Assembly: GCF_902826555.1 (NCBI RefSeq)
Contig: NZ_CADEFI010000005.1
Coordinates: 1-40,506 of the forward strand
Source: an uncultured Hyphomicrobium sp.
GTDB lineage: Bacteria; Pseudomonadota; Alphaproteobacteria; Rhizobiales; Hyphomicrobiaceae
Direction: 5' to 3'
DNA: 40,506 nucleotides
Made by a program: the position numbers and the translations under genes. The notes below the pieces were generated by a model, which was not told the DNA's origin, made no database searches, and worked only from the letters and a program-made list of their open reading frames with translations. Below, one piece after another: positions 18,764 through 27,232 of this stretch; the first letter of the stretch is position 1; the number at the start of each line of letters is the position of its first letter.

Positions 18764-20341
18764 CTAGCCGCGCCCGAACAGTTTGCGCAGCTGACGGAGA
18801 TTGATCGTTCCCGTGGCGAGAACAATAAGGCCATAGACCGCAAGGCCCGCCCCGACCAGCGCCGCCAGTGCGAGCACGTGCACGGCGAACCCCTGGCCGG
18901 ACACGAAATAGCGGGCCAGGAAATGCGCCGCCGCGATCAGCGCCGCACCCATCACCACCGATGACAGGAGAATGCTCGCGAACGCGCGCGCCATCCGCCG
19001 GTCCAGTACGAAATGCCCGCGCCGGACCAGCGTCGTCCATAGAAGTCCGGCATTGAGCCACCCGCCGAGTGTGGTCGCCACCGCGATGCCGAGCTGCGGC
19101 AGCCAGCCGATCTCCCGGAACAGGAAGAAGAGCCCGATCGACCCGAGCGTGTTGGCGATCAGGCTGATGGTCGCGTAGCGCATCGGCGTCTTGGTGTCCT
19201 CGCGCGCGAAGTAAGCCGGCGAGAACACCTTGATCATCACGAACGCCGGCAGCCCGAGCGCAAACACGGAAAGCACGGCCGCTGTGTTGGCGGTATCCGC
19301 CGCCGTGAAGGCGCCGCGCTCGAACAGAACCTTGACGATCGGGATCGGCACCACGGCAAGCGCCACCGCCGCCGGCACCGTCAGCAGCATCGCGAACTCG
19401 AGCGAGCGGTTCTGGCTGTCGAGAACGCCCGCATGATTGCCGGCCCTCAGTTGCCGTGCCACGTCCGGCAGCAGCACCACGCCGATAGCGATACCGACGA
19501 TGGCGAGCGGAAGCTCATAGAGCCGATCCGCATAGTAGAGCTGCGACACGGCCCCCGGCTCCTGCGAGGCGATCACGGTGCCGATCATGATGTTGATTTG
19601 CGTCACGCCGCCCGCAATCACCCCCGGAATGCCGAGCGCGATCAGGCGGCGCATGCGGTCCGTCATACGCGGACGACGGAGCCTGAGCGAAAAGTTGTTG
19701 CGGCGAAGGCCGTCGATCAAGAGCCAGAGCTGCAGCACGCCCGCCACGAACACGCCAACGGCCTGCACGATGCCGCCGCCCGGCTCGTTGCGGTATCCAA
19801 GCCAGAACCCGACGAAGATCGCCGCCAGCAGTGTGAGATTAAGCACGATGGAAACGGACGAGCTCTCCACGAAGCGGCCGAACGTGTTGAGCACACCCGA
19901 GAACAGCGCCACCAGCGACATGCAGAGGAGATACGGAAACGTGATCTGCGTCAGCAGCACCGCGAGATCGAATTTCTCGGGCTGCGCGCTGAAGCCCGGC
20001 GCAAGAAGGTACATGAGCCACGGCATGGCCAGGATGGCGACGATCGTCAGCGCCACAAGCAGCGCCGCGAGTCCGCTCATGGCCTCCTCGGCAAAGGCCC
20101 GCGCCTCCTCGCGTCCGTTGCCTTCCAGCTCCTTGGCGAACAGAGGGATGAAGGCTGAGTTGAAAGCCCCTTCGCCGAACAGGCGCCGGAAGAGGTTCGG
20201 AAACCTGAAAGCGACGTTGAAGGCATCCGCCACCCAGCCGGCACCGAACGCCCAGGCGAAGGCGATATCACGCATGAAGCCGAGCACGCGGCTGACGAGC
20301 GTCAGGCTGCCCACGGTGGCAAAGGCGCGGTAGAGCTTCAT
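18764..20341 (-). CDS. murJ: Lipid II flippase MurJ (MviN)
   Basis: MurJ moves lipid II across the inner membrane for peptidoglycan synthesis. The 525-residue protein has about 14 membrane segments and the family blocks near the N terminus: SRVLGFMRDIAFAWAFGAG (residues about 18-36), FRFPNLFRRLFGEGAFNSAFIPLF (about 46-69). These contain the essential Arg residues of the hydrophilic groove. Start ATG 20339-20341. The upstream 166 bp, which separate it from the NicO gene on the same strand, hold two copies of a palindromic repeat. Confidence 0.96.
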   Translation of the reverse strand: MKLYRAFATVGSLTLVSRVLGFMRDIAFAWAFGAGWVADAFNVAFRFPNLFRRLFGEGAFNSAFIPLFAKELEGNGREEARAFAEEAMSGLAALLVALTIVAILAMPWLMYLLAPGFSAQPEKFDLAVLLTQITFPYLLCMSLVALFSGVLNTFGRFVESSSVSIVLNLTLLAAIFVGFWLGYRNEPGGGIVQAVGVFVAGVLQLWLLIDGLRRNNFSLRLRRPRMTDRMRRLIALGIPGVIAGGVTQINIMIGTVIASQEPGAVSQLYYADRLYELPLAIVGIAIGVVLLPDVARQLRAGNHAGVLDSQNRSLEFAMLLTVPAAVALAVVPIPIVKVLFERGAFTAADTANTAAVLSVFALGLPAFVMIKVFSPAYFAREDTKTPMRYATISLIANTLGSIGLFFLFREIGWLPQLGIAVATTLGGWLNAGLLWTTLVRRGHFVLDRRMARAFASILLSSVVMGAALIAAAHFLARYFVSGQGFAVHVLALAALVGAGLAVYGLIVLATGTINLRQLRKLFGRG

Positions 20342-20384
20342 GGTTCCCTAGCAGCGTCTGAAGTCAGGACGCGCAACCCATAGA

Positions 20385-20427
20385 GTGCTTCCGGAAAAGT
20401 GGAAACCGGTTTTCCGACGAGAAGCAC
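20385..20427. repeat. Palindromic intergenic repeat, full copy
   Basis: The outer arms GTGCTTC (20385-20391) and GAAGCAC (20421-20427) and inner arms CGGAAAA (20392-20398) and TTTTCCG (20410-20416) form an imperfect two-part hairpin around GTGGAAACCGG. The core CGGAAAAGTGGAAACCGGTT resembles extragenic palindromes common in Hyphomicrobiales genomes, a point made from memory. A second, shortened copy follows at 20441-20469. Confidence 0.75.
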
Positions 20428-20440
20428 GACAAACCTCAAA

Positions 20441-20469
20441 CCGGTGCTTTCGGAAAAGTGGAAACCGGT
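20441..20469. repeat. Palindromic intergenic repeat, truncated copy
   Basis: Repeats GTGCTT-T-CGGAAAAGTGGAAACCGGT of the copy at 20385-20427 in the same orientation, but lacks the right-hand arms. Between the two copies AAACCGGTG occurs again (20438-20446), so the short element is flanked by AAACCGGT on both sides. Confidence 0.7.
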
Positions 20470-20507
20470 CATGGCGGAGCCATACGCATGATGGCCCCGC
20501 GCCAAGC

Positions 20508-21662
20508 CTAAAGCGGAGACATCGTTCCGCCCTGCAGCGACGCGACGAAAAAGGCAGCCCCCATCAGAAAGACGAGCGTCGAGCCGAGCAGGCCTGCACC
20601 CGTGGCGACCGCTCCGGCGAGCCGGCTTTCGCCACCGGCCATGCGCGTCGCGAGTTCCCGCGAGCCGACGGCGAGCGATGCCAGGACCGACACCGTGATC
20701 GCCGTGCCGAGCGCCATCGCAAACGTCGCGAACACGCCCGCGATCAGGAGACCCTGGCTCATGGCGAAGATCAGGACCAGGATAGCGCCCGTGCAGGGCC
20801 GGATGCCGACCGATAGCGCAATCGCGATGGCCTTGCTCCACGACAGGTGTCCTTCGAGCTGCCTCGGATCCGGCATGTGGGCATGCCCGCAGCATGCCCC
20901 GTCCGCATCATGGTGATGATGATCATGCGCGTGGGCATGATGATGCGGCTCGTGAGCAGGCGCAGGGCTGTGCACATGAGCAGGCCCGTGGTCGTGCCCG
21001 CACGCACAGCCGCCGTGATCATGAGAATGAGCATGAGTATGGACATGTGCATGAGCGTGCGCCGCGTCGTGGTCGGACGTCTCGGCAGAGCCGCGGCGAA
21101 ACAACTTGCCGAGCTGCCCGTAAAGCAACCAGATGCCAATCAGCGCCACGAAGCCCCAGCTCACCGTCTCGATCCAGCGCTCGGTGGCCGAAATCTCGAG
21201 GCTCGTCGCCTTGAGCGCGATGGCAAGCACGCCGACAATCGTAATGGCCGACAGCGCTTGAAAGAATGCCGACAGGAACGACAGCATGATGCCGCGCTTG
21301 ACCGTCTTCTCGTTGGCGAGCACGTAGGACGAGATCACCGCCTTGCCATGCCCCGGCCCCGCCGCGTGCAACACGCCGTAAGTGAAGCTCAAGAATGCGA
21401 GCAGCAGCGTCGCATCCAGCACATTGCCCGTCTTCAGTTGCTTCACCGCGCCCGCAAGCTCGCGGTTGATGCGCTGTTGCTGCATGAGCACATACGACCA
21501 GACGTCACCGAGAAAGCTGCGCTCCGCCTTCTGCGGGGACGATTGGCCTGGCGCCAGTGGCAGCCCGAACGGCGATTTCTGCGGCTCGGATTGAGCGAGC
21601 GCGCCGAAGGAGACCATGAGGCAAAGCAGAAGCGCACCGAGCGCGGCCAGGGATCGGGTCAT
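20508..21662 (-). CDS. NicO-family nickel/cobalt (divalent metal) transporter with His-rich loop
   Basis: A 384-residue membrane protein of the NicO/RcnA-like family. A signal-like N terminus (about 1-23) and a soluble part lead to membrane helices with the family motif HAAGPGHGKAVISSYVL (about 99-115). A second family motif, LSVGIRPCTGAILVL, is near residue 288. Between them a cytoplasmic or periplasmic loop (about 195-272) is packed with His, plus Cys pairs (CACGHDHG, ACCGHAH), fit for metal buffering. RcnA exports Ni/Co in E. coli; direction and metal here are unknown. Its start overlaps the end of the DUF1007 gene (ATGA), the usual pairing. The divergent znuA suggests a zinc-linked role. 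Confidence 0.9.
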   Translation of the reverse strand: MTRSLAALGALLLCLMVSFGALAQSEPQKSPFGLPLAPGQSSPQKAERSFLGDVWSYVLMQQQRINRELAGAVKQLKTGNVLDATLLLAFLSFTYGVLHAAGPGHGKAVISSYVLANEKTVKRGIMLSFLSAFFQALSAITIVGVLAIALKATSLEISATERWIETVSWGFVALIGIWLLYGQLGKLFRRGSAETSDHDAAHAHAHVHTHAHSHDHGGCACGHDHGPAHVHSPAPAHEPHHHAHAHDHHHHDADGACCGHAHMPDPRQLEGHLSWSKAIAIALSVGIRPCTGAILVLIFAMSQGLLIAGVFATFAMALGTAITVSVLASLAVGSRELATRMAGGESRLAGAVATGAGLLGSTLVFLMGAAFFVASLQGGTMSPL

Positions 21663-22324
21663 GATTTCTTGCAGCCCAGCGTCACTGTTTTCGCGTATCC
21701 GAGGCCCATGCCGGCATTCTGATCGCCAGTCGTCAGCTGCCCCCCGAACGACTCGTTGAGCTTCTGCAGCTCGGCGAGCTCATTCTCGGGGATGCCGATA
21801 TTGGCGTGACAGCCCTGCGGCGCCCCCTCGCTGAGCTGCACCGGGTTGTCCTTGTCGAAGTCGAAGGCAATGAAGAACGACTCGTCGAACACCGCGAAAT
21901 TGAAGCCCTGCGCTTCGGCGAGCACCGGCTGCTCGAACGGCAGCGTGAAATGCAGCGAGAGCAGGTTGTCTTTGTATTCGAGATAGTAGTCGATGGGCGG
22001 CTTGGCCTTGACCTCCGCCTTCCCGAGCTTGGCTTGGGTGAAATATCCGAACTCCTTGAGCCCATCGATATTGACTTGCGCCAGCTCCTTGAGCTCCTCG
22101 CGCGAGTACTGACCGTCGCCGTTGGTATCGAGGCCCTGGATCGCCATCGCCGTGTACATGTCGTCGAAGGTCCACTTGTGCTTGAGGCCGGTGATCTTGC
22201 CGCCGTCGTAAAGCACCGTCGTCTCGACCGTGACCCAGACATGCGGATGCGCCGCCGCAGGCAGCGACAGGCACGCGAACGCCGCTCCCAGCGCCAGGAG
22301 CCAACGCCCCAAAGCTCGCGACAT
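21659..22324 (-). CDS. DUF1007 family secreted protein
   Basis: A 221-residue protein with an N-terminal signal peptide (RALGRWLLALGAAFACLSLPAAA, cleavage before HPHVW). The mature part begins HPHVWVTVETTVLYD, the family hallmark, with His residues suited to metal binding. An EF-hand-like loop DTNGDGQYSREE (about 82-93) could bind calcium. DUF1007 proteins are found paired with NicO transporters and are thought to be their periplasmic partners; the function is unproven. The ATG at 22322-22324 is used; a TTG at 22331-22333 sits 5 nt after GGAGGG and may be the real start, adding three residues. Overlaps the NicO gene by 4 bp. Confidence 0.85.
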   Translation of the reverse strand: MSRALGRWLLALGAAFACLSLPAAAHPHVWVTVETTVLYDGGKITGLKHKWTFDDMYTAMAIQGLDTNGDGQYSREELKELAQVNIDGLKEFGYFTQAKLGKAEVKAKPPIDYYLEYKDNLLSLHFTLPFEQPVLAEAQGFNFAVFDESFFIAFDFDKDNPVQLSEGAPQGCHANIGIPENELAELQKLNESFGGQLTTGDQNAGMGLGYAKTVTLGCKKS

Positions 22325-22513
22325 CGAGATCAAGCTTCCCTCCACGCTTCGCCCCCAGGCACCGGATGAAAGGTGCACGCACTCTCTAGCATAGGGATCA
22401 GAACATCTCGCTGGCCTGACATATTTGTAAGGTGCGGAGGCCAGCAGATCCTCGGCACACGATCCAAAAAATGGAGCAGAACCAAGGCACGCTCGCCCTC
22501 GTTGCGCCTGATT

Positions 22514-22529
22514 GGATGTTATAGTATCC
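22514..22529. promoter_or_regulatory. Candidate Zur operator between DUF1007 and znuA
   Basis: GGATGTTATAGTATCC is an imperfect 16-bp palindrome (GGAT/ATCC arms) with the GTTATA half-site known from alphaproteobacterial Zur boxes. It contains TATAGT, a possible -10 for znuA, and lies 33 bp before the znuA start, so a bound repressor would block it. It may also act on the divergent DUF1007-NicO operon. No matrix scan was possible. Confidence 0.5.
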
Positions 22530-22562
22530 ACAAATGAGTCAAAACGAGGAGTTTCCCTCAGC

Positions 22563-23555
22563 ATGCCGACATCCCAGGCCATAGCCCCGTTCCGAATGAG
22601 GTGCGCCGCTCTGGCGGTTGCCCTCTTTGCGGCGGCACCTGCGTACGCCGAGCTCAAGGTCACGGCCACCATTAAACCCATCCACGCGCTGGTCGCCCAG
22701 GTGATGGAAGGGGTCGGCACACCCGACCTGCTTGTCCAGGGAGCTGCCTCGCCGCACACCTACGCGCTGAAGCCATCAGACGCCCGGGCGCTCAATCGCG
22801 CCGACGTCTTCTTCCGCATCTCGGAAACCGTCGAGCCGTTTACGCGCAAAGTCGTGTCCGCGTTGCCCGCTTCCGTACGCACCATCACGTTGGCGGACGC
22901 CCCTGGCATCGAGCTGCTGAACGTGCGCACGGGTGAAACTTTCGAAAAGCACGACCACGCGCACGAGGCCGGCGACGGGCACGACCACGATAAGCACGAT
23001 CATACCCACGACCACGACGATCACGCTCACGAAGCCCGTGACGGCCACGTGTGGCTCGATCCCGAGAACGCACGCAAGATGGTCGCCGAGATTGCCCGCG
23101 TCCTCTCCGAAGCATCGCCCGCGGACACAGAAAAATTCAAGACCAACGCCGCCCGCGCCGATGCCGCGCTGAGCGCGCTCGAGACCGAGATCGCCCGCGA
23201 TCTCGAGCCGGTCAAAGGCAAGCCCTTCGTGGTGTTTCACGACGCGTTCCAGTATTTCGAGCGCCGCTTCGGCCTCGCCGCCGTGGGCTCGATCACCATC
23301 AGCCCCGACACGCAGCCCTCCGCCAAAAGGCTGACCGAGATCCGCCGCAAGCTCGCGACACTCTCCGCGGCCTGCGTCTTTAGCGAGCCTCAGTTCCAGG
23401 CCAAGCTCGTCGCTGCCGTGACCGAAGGCACCAGTGCCCGGTCTGGCACCCTGGACCCCGAAGGAGCCCTGGTCGAGCCAGGCCCTCGCGCATACGAGAC
23501 GCTGCTCCGCAACCTCGCCGGCGGTCTCGGATCCTGCCTCGCCCAGGGAAGCTGA
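22563..23555 (+). CDS. znuA: Zinc ABC transporter substrate-binding protein ZnuA
   Basis: A 330-residue periplasmic zinc-binding protein. The signal peptide is AALAVALFAAAPAYA (cleavage near residue 30), then KVTATIKPIHALVAQVM and GAASPHTYALKPSDARAL with the first metal His (about 63). A 35-residue His/Asp/Glu-rich loop (about 130-165) follows, then DGHVWLDPENARKM (second His) and FVVFHDAFQYFERRFGL (third His). SPDTQPSAKRLTEI and FSEPQF complete the fold. The ATG at 22563 is chosen, with GAGGAG 11 nt upstream; a TTG at 22512 would add 17 residues before the signal peptide. The permease and ATPase genes (znuB, znuC) are not in the window. Confidence 0.95.
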   Translation: MPTSQAIAPFRMRCAALAVALFAAAPAYAELKVTATIKPIHALVAQVMEGVGTPDLLVQGAASPHTYALKPSDARALNRADVFFRISETVEPFTRKVVSALPASVRTITLADAPGIELLNVRTGETFEKHDHAHEAGDGHDHDKHDHTHDHDDHAHEARDGHVWLDPENARKMVAEIARVLSEASPADTEKFKTNAARADAALSALETEIARDLEPVKGKPFVVFHDAFQYFERRFGLAAVGSITISPDTQPSAKRLTEIRRKLATLSAACVFSEPQFQAKLVAAVTEGTSARSGTLDPEGALVEPGPRAYETLLRNLAGGLGSCLAQGS

Positions 23556-23590
23556 GGAAAGCTGACCGCATCCACAGACCCGGAACGAAA

Positions 23591-23621
23591 ACGGGCGGCT
23601 TGCATCATGCAAGCCGCCCGT
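23591..23621. terminator. Bidirectional terminator between znuA and the L,D-transpeptidase gene
   Basis: A perfect 14-bp stem (ACGGGCGGCTTGCA and its complement, 3-nt loop). Towards znuA the run after the stem is TTGTGTGTT; on the minus strand it is TTTTCGTT, a better U-run for the L,D-transpeptidase transcript. It lies between the two convergent genes. Confidence 0.85.
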
Positions 23622-23650
23622 TGTGTGTTCAGTCGATTGCGCGCCGCGTC

Positions 23651-24601
23651 TTACTCGACGGCGGAAGCCTGGGCTGAGCGCGAGATCGCGCCGGCGCCGA
23701 CCTTGCGACCATAACGCGTGGCCATGCCCTCGACCGGCCGCGGAGCATCGGTCCGCGGCGAAGGAGAGACGGTATCGGTCGAAGGAGCATCCTCGACGAC
23801 GTCCTCGCCGTTGGTGATCGTGTGAACCACCATATCCTCTTCCGGACGCAGCGGGTTGGCCTCGTCGTCCGGATAGATGAAGAATCCGGCCTTCGGTGCG
23901 CTCGCGACGGAGCGCGACTTGCCCTTCTTCGACTCAGGCTCGACCGCAGCAGGGGCGGAGGCTGAGCCAGAGCCGGCTTTCTCACGATCGAACTCGGCGA
24001 TGGTTGCACCGGTCTTGAAGCGCTCCCAGGTCACGACGACCTTAGTGCCGACCGGAACCTTCGGATAGAGCTCGATCACGTCCTCGTTGAACATGCGGAT
24101 GCAGCCCTTGGACACGTTCTGTCCGATGGTCCAGGGCGCGTCGGTTCCATGAATACGGTAGGTGCTGGAGCCGAGATAGAGCGCGCGCACACCGAGCGGA
24201 TTCATCGGATGCCCGCCAGGCACCCAGCTCGGCAGCTTCGGGTTCTCTTTCAGCATGTCGGGCGTCGGGCGCCAATCGGGGTTCTCGCGCTTCTGCGACA
24301 CCACGGTGTTGCCCTGCCAGCGGCTCTGTTCGCGCGGAATGGCGATGGGGTAGCTCATCGCCTGACCGGCCTTGGTGATGTGATACAGGCGCCGATCGCC
24401 AAAGCTGACGATGATCTGCCCTGCGGAAAACTTCGAATCGAAGCCCACGAGCTGCCGCTTGCCGCCGCCGTACTCCGGCTCGCCGCCCCAGAGAAATTCG
24501 ATCAGGCCTTGCGCATTGGCCGCGCCAGGAACGCCCGCCAGCGTAGCCGCCGCGGCTACCGCTGCCAAAACCCCGCTTACCTTTGCCGTCCACACCGACA
24601 T
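23651..24601 (-). CDS. L,D-transpeptidase (YkuD domain, ErfK/YbiS-like)
   Basis: A 316-residue secreted enzyme that would crosslink peptidoglycan or attach proteins to it. A signal peptide (VSGVLAAVAAAATLAGVPGAANA, about 8-30) is followed by a YkuD domain (about 60-195). It has IIVSFGDRRLYHITKAG at its start and HGTDAPWTIG...SKGCIRM (catalytic His and Cys, about 150-169). The C-terminal third (about 200-316) is low-complexity, rich in Ala/Ser/Pro/Asp, and of unknown role. Start ATG 24599-24601 with GGGAG 8 nt upstream. It is convergent with znuA and monocistronic, with a leader hairpin at 24638-24662. Confidence 0.93.
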   Translation of the reverse strand: MSVWTAKVSGVLAAVAAAATLAGVPGAANAQGLIEFLWGGEPEYGGGKRQLVGFDSKFSAGQIIVSFGDRRLYHITKAGQAMSYPIAIPREQSRWQGNTVVSQKRENPDWRPTPDMLKENPKLPSWVPGGHPMNPLGVRALYLGSSTYRIHGTDAPWTIGQNVSKGCIRMFNEDVIELYPKVPVGTKVVVTWERFKTGATIAEFDREKAGSGSASAPAAVEPESKKGKSRSVASAPKAGFFIYPDDEANPLRPEEDMVVHTITNGEDVVEDAPSTDTVSPSPRTDAPRPVEGMATRYGRKVGAGAISRSAQASAVE

Positions 24602-25411
24602 TTACGAAACTCCCGCTGCTTCAAAGCTGTGAAGACCGAAACCGGTTCCCTCTGCCGGTTTCACCCGTCACTGGCATGTTGCGTCCGCCTGTATGAACGC
24701 TCCGTATAGACCAGCCGGAAATTCGGCGGCAGAGCATGCCGGTCACACTACCGTCACTGACGCACCTGTGGCGCGACTTCCGGCTCGACCGATGCACTGC
24801 AGCAACGCTTGCCGATTTGTGAGGCGGATCGGAAGTTTGGTAGGCACAGCAACCCACTTACCGGATGATACGGCGCACAAAGTCAGTGAGAACAAAAAAA
24901 GAACAAAATCGATCGGCATAACGGTCACCATGAGCACTTCACCGAAGGTTGGCTGCTCAGAAATGTAAGTTGCGTCGTCCACTCGACAAGGAGCTGCGTA
25001 TCGGCCCTCATCGCGCGGACGCTTGGAAGACGAGTGCGCGTTGCGTTTGTTGCGTCTTTGAGTTGTGCCGACGGCGATCCGGATCCCTCGTCCAAATCCC
25101 GGCGGCTTACGTTCCCCCTGCATACTTTTTGTGGCGCCAGCCCGCGTTCAAGTTGCGTCCCCCCTTGGTCTGGTCCCCACGGCCGGAATGGAGCCCCCGC
25201 CATTCCGGCCGATTTTTTTTTAGAATCCACCGCCCTCGCTGTTCGCGCGAAAGGTATCAACGATCGCGAGCACGCTACTCCGCGTCAGCGGCACCGGAAC
25301 ATGGAGGTTTTCAATCCCGCGTCCGCCCCTATAGAACGGTGATGACGCGCCGAGGCGCGGCGAGAGGCCCGCCGAATCCGCAGGGTCCGCATCCAGAGGT
25401 CCGGAGAGGAA
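24602..25411. other. 810-bp intergenic region with leader hairpin and orphan terminator
   Basis: No convincing protein gene. From left to right: an 8-bp inverted repeat GAAACCGG/CCGGTTTC at 24638-24662 in the leader of the L,D-transpeptidase gene; an A-rich run (about 24888-24908); GC-rich sequence of unclear role; and a strong plus-strand intrinsic terminator at 25181-25220 with no gene ahead of it. The last 190 bp lead into ggt, whose ATG at 25412 has GGAGAGGA directly upstream. A weakly pairing stem (GGACGC near 25017 with GCGTCC near 25155) hints at a structured RNA before the terminator. Confidence 0.5.
25181..25220 (+). terminator. Orphan intrinsic terminator on the plus strand
   Basis: A perfect 11-bp stem GGCCGGAATGG/CCATTCCGGCC (25181-25210, 8-nt loop) followed by GA and nine T residues. 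No coding gene ends here on the plus strand, so it probably ends a non-coding transcript, or acts as an upstream attenuator for ggt, about 190 bp downstream. Confidence 0.85.
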
Positions 25412-27232
25412 ATGTCCGAAATTTGCCTCCACGGACCCATCGAAAGGAAAAGGCGCACGTGCGGCCTGCGACCGGCCGCGGCAGCAGTCGGCGCCGCTCT
25501 CCTGCTTGCCATGCTCCCGAACAGGGGGCTCGCCCAGGACGTGAGCCTGCCCCGCGCGCAGCTCGAGCCCGAAGCCGGCGCAGGGCGCACTGAGAAATCT
25601 CTGGCCGTAACGAAAAAATATTTGATCTCGACCGCGAACCCCCTGGCCTCCGAAGCGGGCCGCGAGATGCTGCGCGCCGGCGGCTCAGCAACCGATGCCG
25701 CCATCGCCGCCCAACTCGTGCTGGGTCTCGTCGAGCCCCAGTCCTCGGGTCTCGGCGGAGGCGCCTTCCTTCTCCATTGGGACGAAGGAAAAAAGGCGCT
25801 GTTGGCCTATGACGGCCGCGAGATGGCACCCGCCGCCGCCAAGCCTGACCGTTTCATGGCAGCCGGCAAGCCGATGGACTTCGACCGCGCCGTACATTCG
25901 GGCCTGAGCGTCGGAACCCCGGGCCTGCCTCGTCTTCTGGAGCTGGCCCACAAACGCCACGGCAAGCTGCCGTGGGGCAAACTGTTCGAGCCGGCATTGA
26001 AGCTGGCCCGCGACGGCTTCGAAATCTCGCAGCGCCTCTATTTCATGCTGCGGTGGTTCGGCCCCGACAGTCTGTCGCCCGCCGCGCATCGCTACTTCTT
26101 CGATTCCAACGGCAGCCCGCTCCCGATCGGCCATCGGCTCAAAAACCCTGACTATGCCAGGACGCTGGAAGCGCTCGCCGAGAGAGGCCCCGAGGCCTTC
26201 TATTCCGGCCCCATCGCCGACGCCATCGTATCCGCGGTCAGGGAAGCGCCGAATGGCGCCGGCGATCTCACGCTCGAGGATCTTGCCGCCTACAAGGTGG
26301 TCGAACGCCCGCCCCTTTGCTTCGAGTACCGCAAGCGCCGCATCTGCGGCATGGGCCCGCCGTCATCCGGCACCGTCGCCGTCGGACAGACGCTTGGAAT
26401 GATCGAGCGCTTCGACCTCGGCCAGAGCCCGGCTGCCGCCATGAAGATCCCAGCCATGCATCTCGTCGTCGAAGCCGAGCGCTTGGCCTACGCCGACCGC
26501 GACCGCTACCTCGCCGACCCGGACTTCGTGCCGGTGCCCGCAGGCCTGCTCGACCCGACCTACATCGCAACTCGCAGCGCCCTGATCGATCCTGCAAAAG
26601 CGATGCTGCGCGCCGAGCCCGGTGACCCGCCCGCAGCCGACAAGCGCGCCTTCGGCATCGACGCAACGCGCGAGAACGTCGGCACGAGCCACCTGTCCGT
26701 CATCGATGCCGACGGCAATGCCGTGGCTCTGACGACCACCATCGAAGGCCCGTTCGGCTCCGGTCTTTTCGCGGCCGGCTTCCTGCTCAACAACCAGCTC
26801 ACCGACTTCTCCTTCCGTCCCGAGGATGAAAGCGGCCGTCCGGTTGCCAATCGCGTCGAGAGCGGCAAACGCCCCAGAAGCTCCATGACGCCCACCTTCG
26901 TTTTCGATGAAAAAGGCAACCTCTTCGCGGCACTTGGCTCGCCCGGAGGCAGCCGCATCATCCTGTTCGTCGTCAAGACGCTTGTCGGCCTCATCGACTG
27001 GCAGCTCGACGCCCAAGCCGCCATCGACCTTCCGAACTTCGGCAGCACCGGCAAGTCTCTGGAGCTGGAGTACGGCTGGTCCACAATCTGGCAGGCCCTT
27101 ATGCTGAGGAGCTACGGGCATGCGATCACACCTGACCTCATGAACTCCGGCGTGCATGTCGTGTCCCGGCGCAATGGCGTGCTGGAAGGCGGCGCCGACC
27201 CGCGGCGGGAAGGAATAGCCCTTGGCGATTGA
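25412..27232 (+). CDS. ggt: Gamma-glutamyltranspeptidase
   Basis: A 606-residue Ntn-hydrolase precursor that cleaves glutathione and other gamma-glutamyl compounds in the periplasm. A signal sequence (AAAAVGAALLLAMLPNRGLA) is followed by the large-subunit region with GLVEPQSSGLGGGAF (about 108-122) and GMGPPSSGT. The autocleavage site precedes the catalytic Thr of GTSHLSVIDADG (Thr about 429). The small subunit contains NNQLTDFSF, RSSMTPTFVF and GSPGGSRI. Start ATG at 25412 with GGAGAGG just upstream; residues 1-15 extend before the usual signal peptide. It overlaps the next gene by 11 bp. Confidence 0.95.
   Translation: MSEICLHGPIERKRRTCGLRPAAAAVGAALLLAMLPNRGLAQDVSLPRAQLEPEAGAGRTEKSLAVTKKYLISTANPLASEAGREMLRAGGSATDAAIAAQLVLGLVEPQSSGLGGGAFLLHWDEGKKALLAYDGREMAPAAAKPDRFMAAGKPMDFDRAVHSGLSVGTPGLPRLLELAHKRHGKLPWGKLFEPALKLARDGFEISQRLYFMLRWFGPDSLSPAAHRYFFDSNGSPLPIGHRLKNPDYARTLEALAERGPEAFYSGPIADAIVSAVREAPNGAGDLTLEDLAAYKVVERPPLCFEYRKRRICGMGPPSSGTVAVGQTLGMIERFDLGQSPAAAMKIPAMHLVVEAERLAYADRDRYLADPDFVPVPAGLLDPTYIATRSALIDPAKAMLRAEPGDPPAADKRAFGIDATRENVGTSHLSVIDADGNAVALTTTIEGPFGSGLFAAGFLLNNQLTDFSFRPEDESGRPVANRVESGKRPRSSMTPTFVFDEKGNLFAALGSPGGSRIILFVVKTLVGLIDWQLDAQAAIDLPNFGSTGKSLELEYGWSTIWQALMLRSYGHAITPDLMNSGVHVVSRRNGVLEGGADPRREGIALGD

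Noticed and set aside
24743-24931. Possible minus-strand 62-residue secreted protein (ATG near 24929-24931)
   Set aside because: It has a hydrophobic start, but the ribosome-binding site is weak, third-position GC is low compared with neighbours, and the rest shows no family feature. The hydrophobicity comes from an A/T-rich run.
25057-25110. tRNA gene suggested by a GTCCAAATCC stretch
   Set aside because: The T-loop consensus TTC is absent, and no acceptor or anticodon stems pair at the right distances.
24925-25260. Minus-strand frame of 111 codons across the orphan terminator
   Set aside because: It covers a perfect stem and T-run of a plus-strand intrinsic terminator and shows no protein-like pattern.
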